A DNA stretch of 64,000 nt from JAXLYX01 sp046351215 (GCA_046351215.1 JAXLYX010000013.1:62001-126000); one strand, 5' to 3'. Shown: positions 48,412 through 57,585, counted from the stretch's first letter. Numbers and translations are program-made. The notes: generated from the sequence alone by a model not told the origin.

Positions 48412-50151
48412 TCAGGACTGTCCGAGGCAGGCGAGCGTCATCGCCCAGAACTCCGAGAAGTCGTTCACGACGACGTCGGGCTTGTGGGGATGGCGCTCCG
48501 TGCCCGGGAAGATGGTGTTCAGCCAGACCTGATCCCATTGCGCGCCGTTGAAGAAGACGCTGGTGATCCCGGCGTTCTTCGCGGCCACGGTGTCGGTCGT
48601 GCTGTCGCCGACGTACCAGACCGAGAGGTCGGGAGGCACGCCGAGGTTCTCCGCCGCGAGGAGGATCTGGTCGGGATGCGGCTTGCGGCGCGCGGTGTCG
48701 TCGCCGCAGACCGAGGTGTCGAAGTACTCGGTCCAGCCGGTTCCCTCGACGCGCGCGAGCTCTTCGACGAAGAACTCGCGGTCGCGGTTCGTCAGCACGC
48801 CGACCTTGAGGCCGAGGGCCTTGAGGGCGCCGAGCACGTCGCGCACCTGCGGCTCGAAGGGCTCGACCGCTCCGTAGTACTTGCGGTAGTGGCGGTTGAA
48901 GACCTCGTGCGCGGTGCGCTTCGCCTCTTCGTCGTCGCCGAAGAGGACCTCGAAGATGTCGGTGCGCGAGATCTTCCGGTCCGCCTTGATCTTGGGGTGG
49001 AGCACGTGGAAGTTGCGCACGTACTCGACGAGCTTCGCGTCGTCCGCGGAGCGGCTCGAGCCCGGCGGCACCATGCGCTCCTCGAGGCCCATCGCGTGGA
49101 GCTCGGGCAAGGTGTCGTCCACGGCCCGGTACATCGCGTCGAGGGTGTCGACGAGGGTCGCGTGCCAGTCGAAGAGGACGACGCGCGGCGGCGTGAGGGC
49201 GGCGACCGACGGATTCCAGTCCGGCTCGATGCGCGGCGTCGGAGGCACGCGTCGGAAGCGCTTCTTCGGGCGCGCCTCGGCGATGCGGCACAGGAAGTCC
49301 GGCTCGAACGAGGCGGAGACCGCGACGAGATCGGCGAGGTCGTCGAAGTCGTCGACGATCGCGTCGGGATGGGCGACCTCGAGCGTGGCCGTCTGGTTCG
49401 GGAACATGCGGTCGAACCACTCGCGATCCCAGAACGAGCCGTTGTAGAAGACCGGCGTGACGCCCGCTCCGCGTGCGGTCGTCACGTCCGCGAGGCTGTC
49501 GCCGACGTACCAGACGTGTGGACCCGCCGGGACGCCGAGGTTCGCGAGGGCCTGGAGCAGGACGTCGGGCGCGGGCTTGCGATGCCGTACCTCGTCGCCG
49601 CAGACGGTGGTCTCGAAGAGCTCGCGCCACGTGCCGTCCTCGAGGCCCGCGAGCTCCTCGCGCAGGAACTCGCGGCTCCGGTTCGTCGCGACGCCGACGC
49701 GGATGCCGAGCGATTTCAAGGCCTCGACGTGGGCCCGCACGCCTTCCTGGAAGGGCGAGACCTGGCCGAAGTACTTGCGGTAGCTCTGGTCGTACGCCGC
49801 GTGGGCGAGCGCGAGCGCCTCGGGATCGTGGGCGAAGAGCGCGTCGAAGATGTCGGTGCGCGAGACGCGACGCTCCGCGAGGATCTTGGGATGCATGGTC
49901 CGGAAGATGCGGATGTAGCGGACGAGCTTCGCGTCCTCCGGAGTGCGGCTCGAGCCCTCGGGCGCGAGGCGCGCGACGAGATCGAGCTCCTCGAGGTGCC
50001 GCAGCATGTCCTCGATGGCCGAGTACATCGCGTCGAGCGTGTTGACGAGCGTGCCGTGCCAGTCGAAGAGGATGACCGACGGCCTCGGCAGGAGCGCGAT
50101 CCGATGCTCCATCGGCACCGGCTCGCTGCGTCTCGTTCTCGTCTCGGGCAT
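48412..50151 (-). CDS. Tandem-duplicated HAD-superfamily hydrolase
   Basis: A 579-residue protein made of two similar HAD hydrolase units fused head to tail: about 22-290 and 320-575. Each has motif I with the Asp nucleophile (FDWHGTLVNT, Asp30; FDWHATLVDT, Asp328), motif II (VATNRSREF; VLTNRDREF), motif III Lys (RHRKPAPD; RRKPHPDQ) and motif IV (WYVGDSLADV; WYVGDSTTD). The Asp two places after the nucleophile, the usual acid/base in phosphatases, is His in both units. Conserved spacing and the near-identity of pieces such as SRTDIF..LF indicate duplication. The substrate is unknown. Confidence 0.92.
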   Translation of the reverse strand: MPETRTRRSEPVPMEHRIALLPRPSVILFDWHGTLVNTLDAMYSAIEDMLRHLEELDLVARLAPEGSSRTPEDAKLVRYIRIFRTMHPKILAERRVSRTDIFDALFAHDPEALALAHAAYDQSYRKYFGQVSPFQEGVRAHVEALKSLGIRVGVATNRSREFLREELAGLEDGTWRELFETTVCGDEVRHRKPAPDVLLQALANLGVPAGPHVWYVGDSLADVTTARGAGVTPVFYNGSFWDREWFDRMFPNQTATLEVAHPDAIVDDFDDLADLVAVSASFEPDFLCRIAEARPKKRFRRVPPTPRIEPDWNPSVAALTPPRVVLFDWHATLVDTLDAMYRAVDDTLPELHAMGLEERMVPPGSSRSADDAKLVEYVRNFHVLHPKIKADRKISRTDIFEVLFGDDEEAKRTAHEVFNRHYRKYYGAVEPFEPQVRDVLGALKALGLKVGVLTNRDREFFVEELARVEGTGWTEYFDTSVCGDDTARRKPHPDQILLAAENLGVPPDLSVWYVGDSTTDTVAAKNAGITSVFFNGAQWDQVWLNTIFPGTERHPHKPDVVVNDFSEFWAMTLACLGQS

Positions 50152-50178
50152 CCGCTTCCTCCTCGCCCGGGGAGGATC

Positions 50179-51021
50179 CTACACGGGCGAGGCTCGCTCG
50201 CCCACCGCCTCCACGTCCGCGATCGCCGCGAAGAGCTCGGCGTCCTCGCCGTAGCGCTCGTGCCTCGAGACCCAGCTCCGGAGCCACGCGATCGCGGCCT
50301 CGTGCGTGAGCGCGGCCCGACGCCGGAGGGCGTCGTATTTGTCGAGCACGATGACGAGCTTCTCGGCGCGATCGAACGCGACGTTCTCGCCGAACGGCTC
50401 CGAGAACCGCCCGTCGTCTTCCACGACGTGGTGCGGATTGATGTGATCGAGGAGGTGGTGCGTGGCGGCGGCGACGATCACCTCGCGCGGCACGCCGCCC
50501 GCCTCGACGATCTCGAACGTCCATCCGGTGTGGAGGTTCCAGAAGTACCGCATGGACATGGAGGCATCTAGCCCGAGCGCTCGGAAGCGACGGATCCGCT
50601 CGTCGGCGTCTCCCGGGAAGTACGCGCGGAAGAAGGTCTCGACGGATTGCGCCTCGTCCTTCACGCCCTCCACCGCGAACATCTCGGCGACGAGCCGTTG
50701 GCCCTCCGCGTCGGCGTCCAAGGGGCCGGTCTTCCCGATGTCGGCGAAGATGCTGCCGAGGATCACGATCCTCCGCTCGGAGGCGCTCCACGGTCGTCCG
50801 GAACCGCCGTCGTCGGCTCGCGCGAAGACGGCGTTCGCGATCCGCACGATGTTCGCGCCGTCGGTGGCGGTCTTCGTCACCTCGGCGAGGAGGCGCATGC
50901 GCTCGAGCACGAAGGGCGAGAGAGCGTCGAGGTCGAGCCCGACCTCGCGACAGATCGCGCGCAAGCTCGCGATCGTCGCCTCGCTCGCGCGTTCCGCGTC
51001 GTTGCTCGAGACCCCCGTCAT
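50179..51021 (-). CDS. HD-domain-like protein
   Basis: A 280-residue soluble helical protein. The central part reads like a degenerate HD phosphohydrolase: ILGSIFADIGKTGP in place of a metal-binding HDIGK, then HTGWTFEIVEAGGVPREVIVAAATHHLLDHIN, which carries the later HH and D. The first His of the HD pair is missing, so it may be catalytically inactive or act as a binding domain (HDOD-like). It is 27 bases after the HAD gene start on the same strand. Together they could form a unit with the upstream glycosyltransferase gene. Confidence 0.65.
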   Translation of the reverse strand: MTGVSSNDAERASEATIASLRAICREVGLDLDALSPFVLERMRLLAEVTKTATDGANIVRIANAVFARADDGGSGRPWSASERRIVILGSIFADIGKTGPLDADAEGQRLVAEMFAVEGVKDEAQSVETFFRAYFPGDADERIRRFRALGLDASMSMRYFWNLHTGWTFEIVEAGGVPREVIVAAATHHLLDHINPHHVVEDDGRFSEPFGENVAFDRAEKLVIVLDKYDALRRRAALTHEAAIAWLRSWVSRHERYGEDAELFAAIADVEAVGERASPV

Positions 51022-51058
51022 CCGAGGCGCGAGGATACCCCGACTCCGCCCGGAGGGT

Positions 51059-52135
51059 TCAATCCCCGACCGACGCGAGGTGGCCGTCGAGCGCCTCGAG
51101 GATCTCGCGGTTCCCGTCCTGGGCGTACGAGGCGAGGGCCCCTTCGCATCCGGGGATCGCCTCGAGGAAGTCGAGCACCGTCTTCGGATCGTCGAGCGTC
51201 TCGGCGAAGCGACCGTAGCCGAGCTTCTCGAGGTAGCGCGCGTTGAGCACCTGCTCGAACTGGCCCTCCACGGGCACGGCGAGCATCGGCTTGTGGAGGT
51301 AGACGCACTCGCTCATCAGCGTGAAGCCACCGCCCGCGATCACGCCCCGAGCGGAGGCGAGATCGTCGATGAAGCCCGCCTCGCTGAAGGGACGGTAGCG
51401 GAGATTCCCCTCGACGACCTCCGACTCGAGGTTCCGTCGGACACCGTACACGCGGCATTCGAGCCCCGTCGCCGCGAGCGTCTCGAGCAGCGTCTCGTGG
51501 CCCTCGGCGGTCTGGTAGACGAGCAGGTGCTCGCCGCGGCGGCGCTCGGCCGCGAGGATCTCCGGGCGGAGGATCGGCGGGAAGAGCGTGGTCCGCTCCT
51601 TGCGGATCTCGGGCCGGAAGAAGGTCGTGACGAGGTAGTGGTCGCAGAAGGGGAGCTTCCCCTTCACGAAGGCCTTCGCGATCTCGAACTCGGCGCGATA
51701 GCCCTCGAGGACGTCCTCGTCGAGGCGGCAACGGTTCAGGATCTGCATGTTGTCGATGCTGAAGATCGGGAGCCGATGGACCTTCGCGTAGTAGTAGGTC
51801 CACGACTCGAAATCGCTGATCACCACCTCGGGCCGGAAGTCCGAGACGAGCTCGAAGTAGGCCGCGATCTGCTTCGGGATCGCCGCGGTCCCGTCGAGCA
51901 CGTTCGAGAAGAGCGTGCTTCCTCGGCGGACGCGGTTGTCGTCGTAGACGATGTGGAGCCCGTGGATGCGGTGGACTTCGCCGCGGTCCGAGAACCGCTT
52001 GTGGAGGAATTCCGCGGCGCGACCGGAGGCGATGATCTCGACCTCGTGTCCCCGCGCGAAGAGGTGCTCGAGCACCACGCGCGATCGCATCGCGTGCCCC
52101 ATGCCCTCGCCCACGACCCCGTAGAGGATGCGCAT
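51059..52135 (-). CDS. GT-B-fold glycosyltransferase
   Basis: A 358-residue glycosyltransferase of the MGT/GT28-like type: the N-terminal Rossmann start MRILYGVVGEGMGHAMRSRVV is the family motif (GxGxGHxxR), and the C-terminal domain holds the nucleotide-sugar motif IAGGGFTLMSECVYLHKPML followed by PVEGQFEQVLNARYLEKLG. It is cytoplasmic or membrane-peripheral and transfers a sugar from a nucleotide donor to an unknown acceptor. There is no signal or membrane helix. It is 12 bases downstream of hypA on the same strand, so it may sit at the end of the hox transcript. Confidence 0.9.
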   Translation of the reverse strand: MRILYGVVGEGMGHAMRSRVVLEHLFARGHEVEIIASGRAAEFLHKRFSDRGEVHRIHGLHIVYDDNRVRRGSTLFSNVLDGTAAIPKQIAAYFELVSDFRPEVVISDFESWTYYYAKVHRLPIFSIDNMQILNRCRLDEDVLEGYRAEFEIAKAFVKGKLPFCDHYLVTTFFRPEIRKERTTLFPPILRPEILAAERRRGEHLLVYQTAEGHETLLETLAATGLECRVYGVRRNLESEVVEGNLRYRPFSEAGFIDDLASARGVIAGGGFTLMSECVYLHKPMLAVPVEGQFEQVLNARYLEKLGYGRFAETLDDPKTVLDFLEAIPGCEGALASYAQDGNREILEALDGHLASVGD

Positions 52136-52147
52136 ACCGGCAGCGTA

Positions 52148-52492
52148 TCAGCTCCGCTCGGCGTCGAGCGCGATCCTCGCCACGCGGAATTCCTTTCCGG
52201 CGAGGACGTCCCGCTCGAAGGCGCCGCAGGCGCCGCAGGGATCGTAGAGGGTCTCGATCGCCTGCTCCGCGCCGCACGCCCGGCAGCGCGCTCGTGCCTC
52301 GACGATCGCGACGTCGATCCGCGCGCCCTCCGCGACCGTCCCCTTCTGCACGCTCTCGAGCGCGAACCGGAGCGCGTCGACCTCGACCAGGGCGAGCGTC
52401 CCGATCTCGAGGACGATCGCGCGCACGGGCGCGCCGCGCGCGTGACGCGCGACGATCGACACGATCTCCTCCGCGAGCGAGAGCTCATGCAT
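52148..52492 (-). CDS. hypA: Hydrogenase nickel-insertion protein HypA
   Basis: A 114-residue nickel metallochaperone. It has the diagnostic MHELSLAEEI start (His2 is a nickel ligand) and the structural zinc site CRAC (70-73) and CGAC (86-89). It delivers nickel to HoxH with HypB. It overlaps the end of the protease gene by eight bases and is the last hydrogenase gene of the minus-strand operon hoxF-U-Y-H-protease-hypA. Confidence 0.96.
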   Translation of the reverse strand: MHELSLAEEIVSIVARHARGAPVRAIVLEIGTLALVEVDALRFALESVQKGTVAEGARIDVAIVEARARCRACGAEQAIETLYDPCGACGAFERDVLAGKEFRVARIALDAERS

Positions 52493-52961
52493 CGCCGGCA
52501 TCGCTCCTCGCGCACCACGCGACGAGCGAGTCGAAGGCCCGCTCGACGGACTCGCGGGCCCGCGCCGAGAGGGGCTCGCCGAGCTCGAAGCGCTCGCCGG
52601 CGACGGCGAGGATCTCGGCCTCCGGGAGGCTCGAGGACATCACCCGTCGGGCGACCGCGAGCACGCCCCCCGGCGAGAACGCGTGCGTCGACGGGTCCGT
52701 GGCTTCACGCGGCTCGACCCGCGCGAAGCGGAACGGGGCCTCCGCACCCACCTCCGCGTCGACGAAGAGCACCCGCTTCCTCCCCTCGAGATCGAGCGCG
52801 TGCTCGGGCCCGAGCTGGAAGTCGACCAGGACCTCGATGCCCGTCGTGCCCGACCGCTCGAGCCATCGCTCGAGCCGCTCGGCGAGCACGGGACCGATGG
52901 CATCGTCTCCGCGCGAGGGATTGCCACAGGCGAGGACGAGCACCGGCGCGACCCCGCTCAT
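52485..52961 (-). CDS. Hydrogenase maturation endopeptidase (HoxW type)
   Basis: A 158-residue protease of the HycI/HyaD/HoxW family, which cuts the C-terminal extension from the nickel-loaded large subunit. The family start VLVLACGNPSRGDDAIGPVLAERL carries the conserved GNPxRGDD with the metal-binding Asp (Glu in many homologues); LFVDAE and FSPGG follow, the latter replacing the usual His-bearing HxxS region (DPSTHAFSPGG). Start and stop overlap hoxH and hypA. The short size is normal. Confidence 0.9.
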   Translation of the reverse strand: MSGVAPVLVLACGNPSRGDDAIGPVLAERLERWLERSGTTGIEVLVDFQLGPEHALDLEGRKRVLFVDAEVGAEAPFRFARVEPREATDPSTHAFSPGGVLAVARRVMSSSLPEAEILAVAGERFELGEPLSARARESVERAFDSLVAWCARSDAGDA

Positions 52962-54460
52962 GCTCCCTCGTGCACGAACGCGCCCTCGGAGTCCCGCGTG
53001 GCGCGGTCGATCCGCTTCCCCTCGGCGTCGAGCAGCTCGACGGCGAGCGGCATCTTGCCGAGCGCGTGCGTCGCGCAGGAGAGGCAGGGATCGTAGGCCC
53101 GGATCGCGACCTCGATCCGGTTCAGCATGCCCTCCGTGAGCTCGCGCCCGTCGAAGACGGAGTCCGCGACCGCGCGCACCGACTCGTTCATGCCGTGGTT
53201 GTTGTGCGTCGTGGAGACGATGAGGTTCGCCATCGTCACGAGGTCGTCCTCGCCGATCTGGTAGTGGTGGATCAGGGTGCCCCGCGGCGCCTCGAGGATG
53301 CCCACGCCCTCGCGGAGCGGCTCGCCCTTCGCCATCAGGTCGTCTCCGAGGAGCTCGGGATCGCGGAGCATCTCCTCGAGCGACTCGGCGCAGTGGAGCA
53401 TGTCGATCATGCGCGCCCAGTGCATCGAGAGCGTCGCCTGCACCGGCTTGCCGCCGCCGAACGCGAGGAATTCGCGGCGTGCGGCCTCGGCCCGAGGCGT
53501 CGGGATGAAGTCGCAATTGTTCACGCGCGCGAGGGGTCCCACGCGGTAGCGACCGGCTTCGGTCCCGAGGCGCCGGAGGAACGGGAACTTCAGGTAGCTC
53601 CAGTTCTTGATCTCCTCGTGGATCAGCTCGCCGTAGCTCGCCGACGGAACGTGATCGTCGAACAGGGTCCCGTTCTCGTCCTTCACGCGGAGCCCGCCGT
53701 CGTAGAGCTCGTAGCCACCGTCCGGACGCACGAGCGAGAGGAAGGCGCCGTCGGCCGCGCCGAACGTCGCGTTCCCGGGCAGCTCGGCGAGGAAGAGGTC
53801 CCGCGCGAGCACGACGGCGTCCGCGCACCACTCGACGATCGTGCCGATGTCGTTCGCCATCTCGTCGCGCTCGCTCGGGAGGAGGCGCTTGTTGTATCCG
53901 CCCGGCACCGCGCCCGTGCCGTGGACGCGCTTGCCCGTGAGGTGACGGATCACCTCCTGTCCGTACTTGCGGATCTTCACGCCGCGGAGCGCGACGTCCG
54001 GATGGTCGGCGAGCACGCCGACGAGGTTCCGGTGCGCGACGTCGTCGTCCGCGCCGAAGAGGAGGTCGGGCGAGGCGAGGTGGAAGAAATGGAGGGCGTT
54101 CGACTGGAGCACCTGTCCGAAGTGCACGAAGCGTCGGAGCTTCTCCGCCGTCGGAGTCAGCCGCCCGTGCCCGAGGACGAAGGCGTCGCAGGCCTTCGAG
54201 GCCGCGAGCAGGTGGCTGACGGGGCAGATGCCGCAGAGGCGCTGCACCATCGTCGGGAGCTCCCAGAAGGGTCGGCCCACGATGAAGCGCTCGAAGCCGC
54301 GGAACTCGACGATGTGGAGCCGCGCCTGCCGCACGCGACGGTCCTCGTCGAGCAGGAGCGTGACCTTGCCGTGGCCCTCGACGCGGGTGATCGGCTCGAT
54401 GACCACACGCGACAGGCCTTCGGGGTTCGATGCGGTCTCGAGATCGTCGTGCGCGCGCAT
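52958..54460 (-). CDS. hoxH: [NiFe]-hydrogenase large subunit HoxH (group 3d)
   Basis: A 500-residue large subunit of an NAD-coupled bidirectional hydrogenase. Nickel-binding motifs L1 RLCGICPVSH (Cys76, Cys79) and L2 DPCLSCATHA (about Cys457, Cys460) are intact. After ATH-A there are about 35 residues, the extension removed by the neighbouring protease. IEPITRVEGHGKV near the N-terminus and the PGGYNKRL-type loop agree with the HoxH family. It is cytoplasmic, lacks a signal peptide, and pairs with HoxY, encoded just upstream. It is expected to catalyse H2 oxidation or evolution coupled to NAD(H). Confidence 0.97.
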   Translation of the reverse strand: MRAHDDLETASNPEGLSRVVIEPITRVEGHGKVTLLLDEDRRVRQARLHIVEFRGFERFIVGRPFWELPTMVQRLCGICPVSHLLAASKACDAFVLGHGRLTPTAEKLRRFVHFGQVLQSNALHFFHLASPDLLFGADDDVAHRNLVGVLADHPDVALRGVKIRKYGQEVIRHLTGKRVHGTGAVPGGYNKRLLPSERDEMANDIGTIVEWCADAVVLARDLFLAELPGNATFGAADGAFLSLVRPDGGYELYDGGLRVKDENGTLFDDHVPSASYGELIHEEIKNWSYLKFPFLRRLGTEAGRYRVGPLARVNNCDFIPTPRAEAARREFLAFGGGKPVQATLSMHWARMIDMLHCAESLEEMLRDPELLGDDLMAKGEPLREGVGILEAPRGTLIHHYQIGEDDLVTMANLIVSTTHNNHGMNESVRAVADSVFDGRELTEGMLNRIEVAIRAYDPCLSCATHALGKMPLAVELLDAEGKRIDRATRDSEGAFVHEGA

Positions 54461-54467
54461 GTCGGCC

Positions 54468-55010
54468 TCAGTCGAAACGACGGAGCGAGGGAGGGAGGAC
54501 GGGCTGGCGGCCTTCGAGCAGGGCCGTGACGAGCTCGAGGAAGGCGTCGGCCGGGGGCGGACAGCCGGGCAGGAAGTGGTCCACGGCGACGAGGTCGGTG
54601 ATCGGTCGCACCTCCGCGAGCAGGAGCGGGAGCTCGGGGTCGGAAGGGATCTCGCGATTCACCGCGTTGACGCCGTGGCAGTAGGCCGTGTCGAGGCATT
54701 CCTGCAGACCGATCCGATTGCGGAGCGCGGGCACCCCACCGTTGATCGCGCAGGCCCCGACGGCGACGAGGATGCGGCAGCTCTTCCGGAATTCGAGGAG
54801 CGTGTGGACGTTCTCCTCGTTGCAGAGGCCGCCCTCGACGAGGCCGATGTCGACGCGCTCCGAGCAATGCTTCACGTCCGTGAGCGGGCTGCGGTCGAAC
54901 GCGACCCGCTCGAGGAGCGGCACGAGGCGCTCGTCGAGGTCGAGGAAGGACATGTGGCAGCCGAAGCAGCCGGCGAGCGAGCAGGTCGCGACCGTCACGC
55001 GTCCGCTCAT
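54468..55010 (-). CDS. hoxY: [NiFe]-hydrogenase small subunit HoxY
   Basis: A 180-residue small subunit that carries the proximal [4Fe-4S] cluster. The cysteine set is CSLAGCFGCHMSFLD (first), EGGLCNEEN, VGACAINGGVPALRN and LPGCPPPADAF, the standard order for HoxY. There is no Tat signal or large C-terminal domain, as expected of the cytoplasmic group 3d type. It overlaps hoxU by four bases (ATGA) and is followed by hoxH after seven bases. Confidence 0.96.
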   Translation of the reverse strand: MSGRVTVATCSLAGCFGCHMSFLDLDERLVPLLERVAFDRSPLTDVKHCSERVDIGLVEGGLCNEENVHTLLEFRKSCRILVAVGACAINGGVPALRNRIGLQECLDTAYCHGVNAVNREIPSDPELPLLLAEVRPITDLVAVDHFLPGCPPPADAFLELVTALLEGRQPVLPPSLRRFD

Positions 55011-55729
55011 CGCTCGCCCTCCTCGTGGCCGACGCGCCGCTCGCCGAGGACGGAGACGTCGCCGAGGTCGTAGCGTCGCTCGCCGATCGGATCGACGAAG
55101 CCCTTCCGTTTCGGGAGGATCGCCCCGACGGGACAGACGTCGACCGCGCGGTCGGTGGCCTCGAGCGTGGAGTCGACGAGGAGGCCGGACGGGGAATTCA
55201 CGACGAGATGCGTCGCGATCCCGCGCCCCGCGAGGCCGAAGACCGACTTGCCGTCCACGTCGCGGCTCGCGCGCACGCAGAGCTCGCAATAGATGCAGCG
55301 GTCGCGATCGAGGAAGACGTCCGGATGCGAGGCGTCGACCGCCCGCCTCGGATGGAAGTGCGGATACTTCGGCTCTTCCACGTCGAGGTGGTAGGCGACC
55401 GCCTGGAGCGTGCAGTTCCCGGATTTCTCGCAGCTCGGGCAGGTGTGGTTGCCCTCGACGAAGAGGAAGCGGGTGAGGGTCCGGCGTGCGGCGTTCAGCG
55501 CGTCGGTCTCGCTCTTCACCACGAGCCCGTCTCGCGCGGGCAGGGTGCATGCGGACGTCGTGCGCCCGTCGATCTCGACCGTGCAGAGGCGGCAGCTCCC
55601 CTGCGGCTTGAAGTCCGGATGGTGGCAGAGGTGCGGGATGTAGACGCCCGCGGCGATGGCGGCGTCCATCACGGTCTGCCCCTCGGCGAAGGGGATCGTG
55701 CGCCCGTCGAGGAGGAAGGTCCGGGTCAT
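55007..55729 (-). CDS. hoxU: Hydrogenase diaphorase subunit HoxU
   Basis: A 240-residue NuoG-N-terminal-like iron-sulfur subunit. It has a plant-type [2Fe-2S] site (IPHLCHHPDFKPQGSCRLC with later ACTLP), the His/Cys site (HTCPSCEKSGNC) and a [4Fe-4S] site (CIYCELCVR, with CPVGA). It conducts electrons between HoxF's FMN side and HoxY. The C-terminal molybdopterin-like portion of NuoG is absent, as usual for HoxU. Start and stop overlap the neighbouring hox genes by four bases each. Confidence 0.96.
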   Translation of the reverse strand: MTRTFLLDGRTIPFAEGQTVMDAAIAAGVYIPHLCHHPDFKPQGSCRLCTVEIDGRTTSACTLPARDGLVVKSETDALNAARRTLTRFLFVEGNHTCPSCEKSGNCTLQAVAYHLDVEEPKYPHFHPRRAVDASHPDVFLDRDRCIYCELCVRASRDVDGKSVFGLAGRGIATHLVVNSPSGLLVDSTLEATDRAVDVCPVGAILPKRKGFVDPIGERRYDLGDVSVLGERRVGHEEGER

Positions 55730-57510
55730 GGCGGGGTCCGCCCCCCGGTCGGCACGAGGCAGACGTGCCGCAACGAGCGCGCCTCCTCGAGCTCCTTCTC
55801 GAGATCGAAGAGGGGCACGAATTCCTTCGCGAGCTTCGCCTCGTAGAGCGGTCGGAAGCGGTCGAGCGCGTCGAGGAAGGGATTCGGCGCCGTCTGCCCG
55901 AGCCCGCAATGGCTCGTGCGCTTGATCACGTGCGCCATCGCCTCCGCATCGGCGAGCTCGCGCGCCGAGAGCTTGCCCGCGGCGAGCCGATCGAGATCGC
56001 GGGCGAGGAGCGTCGTGCCGACGCGGCAGGGCGTGCAGAAGCCGCAGGATTCGTGGGCGAAGAAGCGCGCGAAATTCCGCACGATCGCGAGCGGATCGCG
56101 CGTCTCGTCGAAGACCATGAACGAGCCGCCGGTCGGGAGATCCTCGTAGCCGATCACCCGGTCGAAGTCCCTCTCGCTCGCGAGCGTCCCCGACGGGCCA
56201 CCGACCTGGACCGCGAGGACGCGGCTCGCGCCGATCGCGTCGAGTACCTCTCGCACCGTCACGCCGAACGGGAACTCGTAGATGCCGGGGCGCGGCACGT
56301 CGCCCGAGATGCTGAGGACCTTGGTGCCCGGCGAGCGATGCGTGCCCCGCGCCGCGAACCAGGCGCCGCCGCGGAGCGCGATCTGCGCCGCGTGCAGGAA
56401 GGTCTCGACGTTGTTGTTCGCGGTCGGCTGACCGAGGAAGCCGACGCGCACGGGGTAGGGCGGCCGCGATCGCGGGATGCCGCGCTTGCCCTCGAAGGAC
56501 TCGAGCATCGCGCTCTCCTCGCCGCAGACGTAGGCGCCGGCGCCGAGGTGGATGAGGACGTCGAACGCGCGGCCGGAGCCGAGGAGGTCTTTGCCGAGCA
56601 GGCCCGCCGCGCGCCGCCGCGCGAGCACCTCCTCGAGGTGCGGCACGAGGAATTCGTACTCTGCGCGCAGGTAGACGAGCCCGTGCTCGGCGCCGACGAC
56701 GAGCGCGGCGATCGTCATGCCCTCGAGCACCTCGTCGGCGCGCTCCATGAGGAGGAAGCGATCCTTGAACGTGCCGGGCTCGCCCTCGTCGGCGTTGCAG
56801 GTCACGTGGTGGAGGCCTTCGGCCTCGCGACAGCCCTTCCACTTCGCGTAGGTGTCGAAGCCGGCGCCGCCGCGCCCTCCGAGGCCCGAGACACGGACCT
56901 CCTCGAGGATCGCCTCCGGACCGAGCGCGAGCGCCCGCGCGAGGGCCTCGCCCGGCGCGAGGGGCGACGCGAGGGCGGCGTCCTTCCGGTGGACCTCGTT
57001 CCGCACCTCGAACCACTCGGCCGGCCAGCGCTCGAGGGGCTCGTCCGCCTCGATCCGCGCCGCGATCGCCTCGGCGCGCGCAGCGTCGAGCCGGCCGATC
57101 GCGCGGCCGTTGACGAGGGCCGCCGGGCCCTGGTCGCAGAGGCCGGTGCACGAGGTGAGCTCGACCTTCACGCGCCGGTCCGCCCGCGTCTCGCCGAGGC
57201 GCACGCCGAGCGCTCCGCAGAGCGTCGCGGCCACGGCCTCGCTCCCGAGCATGCGGTCGGTGATGCTGTCGCTCAGGTAGACGCGGAAGGCGGTGGGCGG
57301 CCCCTCCGAGAGGAAAGAGTAGAACTCGACCACGCCGCGGACGTGGTGACGCGGCACCGCGAGGGCCTCGGCGACGCTTTCGATCGCCTCCGCGGGGACG
57401 CAGCCGAGCAGGGCCTGCACGTCGCGCAGCACCTGCAGGAGCACGTGCGGATCGCGTCCGTGTCGGTCCAGGATCCGCTCGAGGTCGTCGGCGCCGAGCC
57501 TGGCCTGCAT
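55726..57510 (-). CDS. hoxF: Hydrogenase diaphorase subunit HoxF with N-terminal HoxE/NuoE-like domain
   Basis: A 594-residue fusion. Residues about 1-155 are a NuoE/HoxE-type thioredoxin-like domain: only one CxxxC pair (TSCTGLCDQGPA) is seen, and the first pair appears missing (a lone Cys lies in AATLC). Residues about 210-560 are the NuoF-type flavin domain: SGLGGRGGAGF (FMN), GAGAYVCGEESAML (NADH), ESCGFCTPCRVGTT with later SHCGLG ([4Fe-4S]). It exchanges electrons with NAD(H). GGAGGGGG lies just before the start at 57510. First gene of the operon. Confidence 0.96.
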   Translation of the reverse strand: MQARLGADDLERILDRHGRDPHVLLQVLRDVQALLGCVPAEAIESVAEALAVPRHHVRGVVEFYSFLSEGPPTAFRVYLSDSITDRMLGSEAVAATLCGALGVRLGETRADRRVKVELTSCTGLCDQGPAALVNGRAIGRLDAARAEAIAARIEADEPLERWPAEWFEVRNEVHRKDAALASPLAPGEALARALALGPEAILEEVRVSGLGGRGGAGFDTYAKWKGCREAEGLHHVTCNADEGEPGTFKDRFLLMERADEVLEGMTIAALVVGAEHGLVYLRAEYEFLVPHLEEVLARRRAAGLLGKDLLGSGRAFDVLIHLGAGAYVCGEESAMLESFEGKRGIPRSRPPYPVRVGFLGQPTANNNVETFLHAAQIALRGGAWFAARGTHRSPGTKVLSISGDVPRPGIYEFPFGVTVREVLDAIGASRVLAVQVGGPSGTLASERDFDRVIGYEDLPTGGSFMVFDETRDPLAIVRNFARFFAHESCGFCTPCRVGTTLLARDLDRLAAGKLSARELADAEAMAHVIKRTSHCGLGQTAPNPFLDALDRFRPLYEAKLAKEFVPLFDLEKELEEARSLRHVCLVPTGGRTPP

Positions 57511-57554
57511 TCCCCCTCCGGGCAGGACGGACGACGCCCATGCCGTATGCTCCG

Positions 57555-57585
57555 AGTGTGTGCGCACCCGGGTGCGGAATGTCAA
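57555..57585 (-). promoter_or_regulatory. Candidate hox promoter with 14-bp palindromic operator
   Basis: On the minus strand TTGACA (57585-57580) is a perfect -35 element; CACACT (57560-57555) after 19 bases is a weak -10. Between them lies CGCACCCGGGTGCG (57563-57576), a perfect 14-bp palindrome. An elongated spacer over a palindrome suits MerR-type or repressor control. The whole region is shared with the divergent hypF. No sigma-54 signature is seen here. Confidence 0.5.

Noticed and set aside
50462..54529. A 1355-codon plus-strand frame opposite hypA, the protease, hoxH and the glycosyltransferase
   Set aside because: No recognisable domain; composition typical of an antisense shadow.
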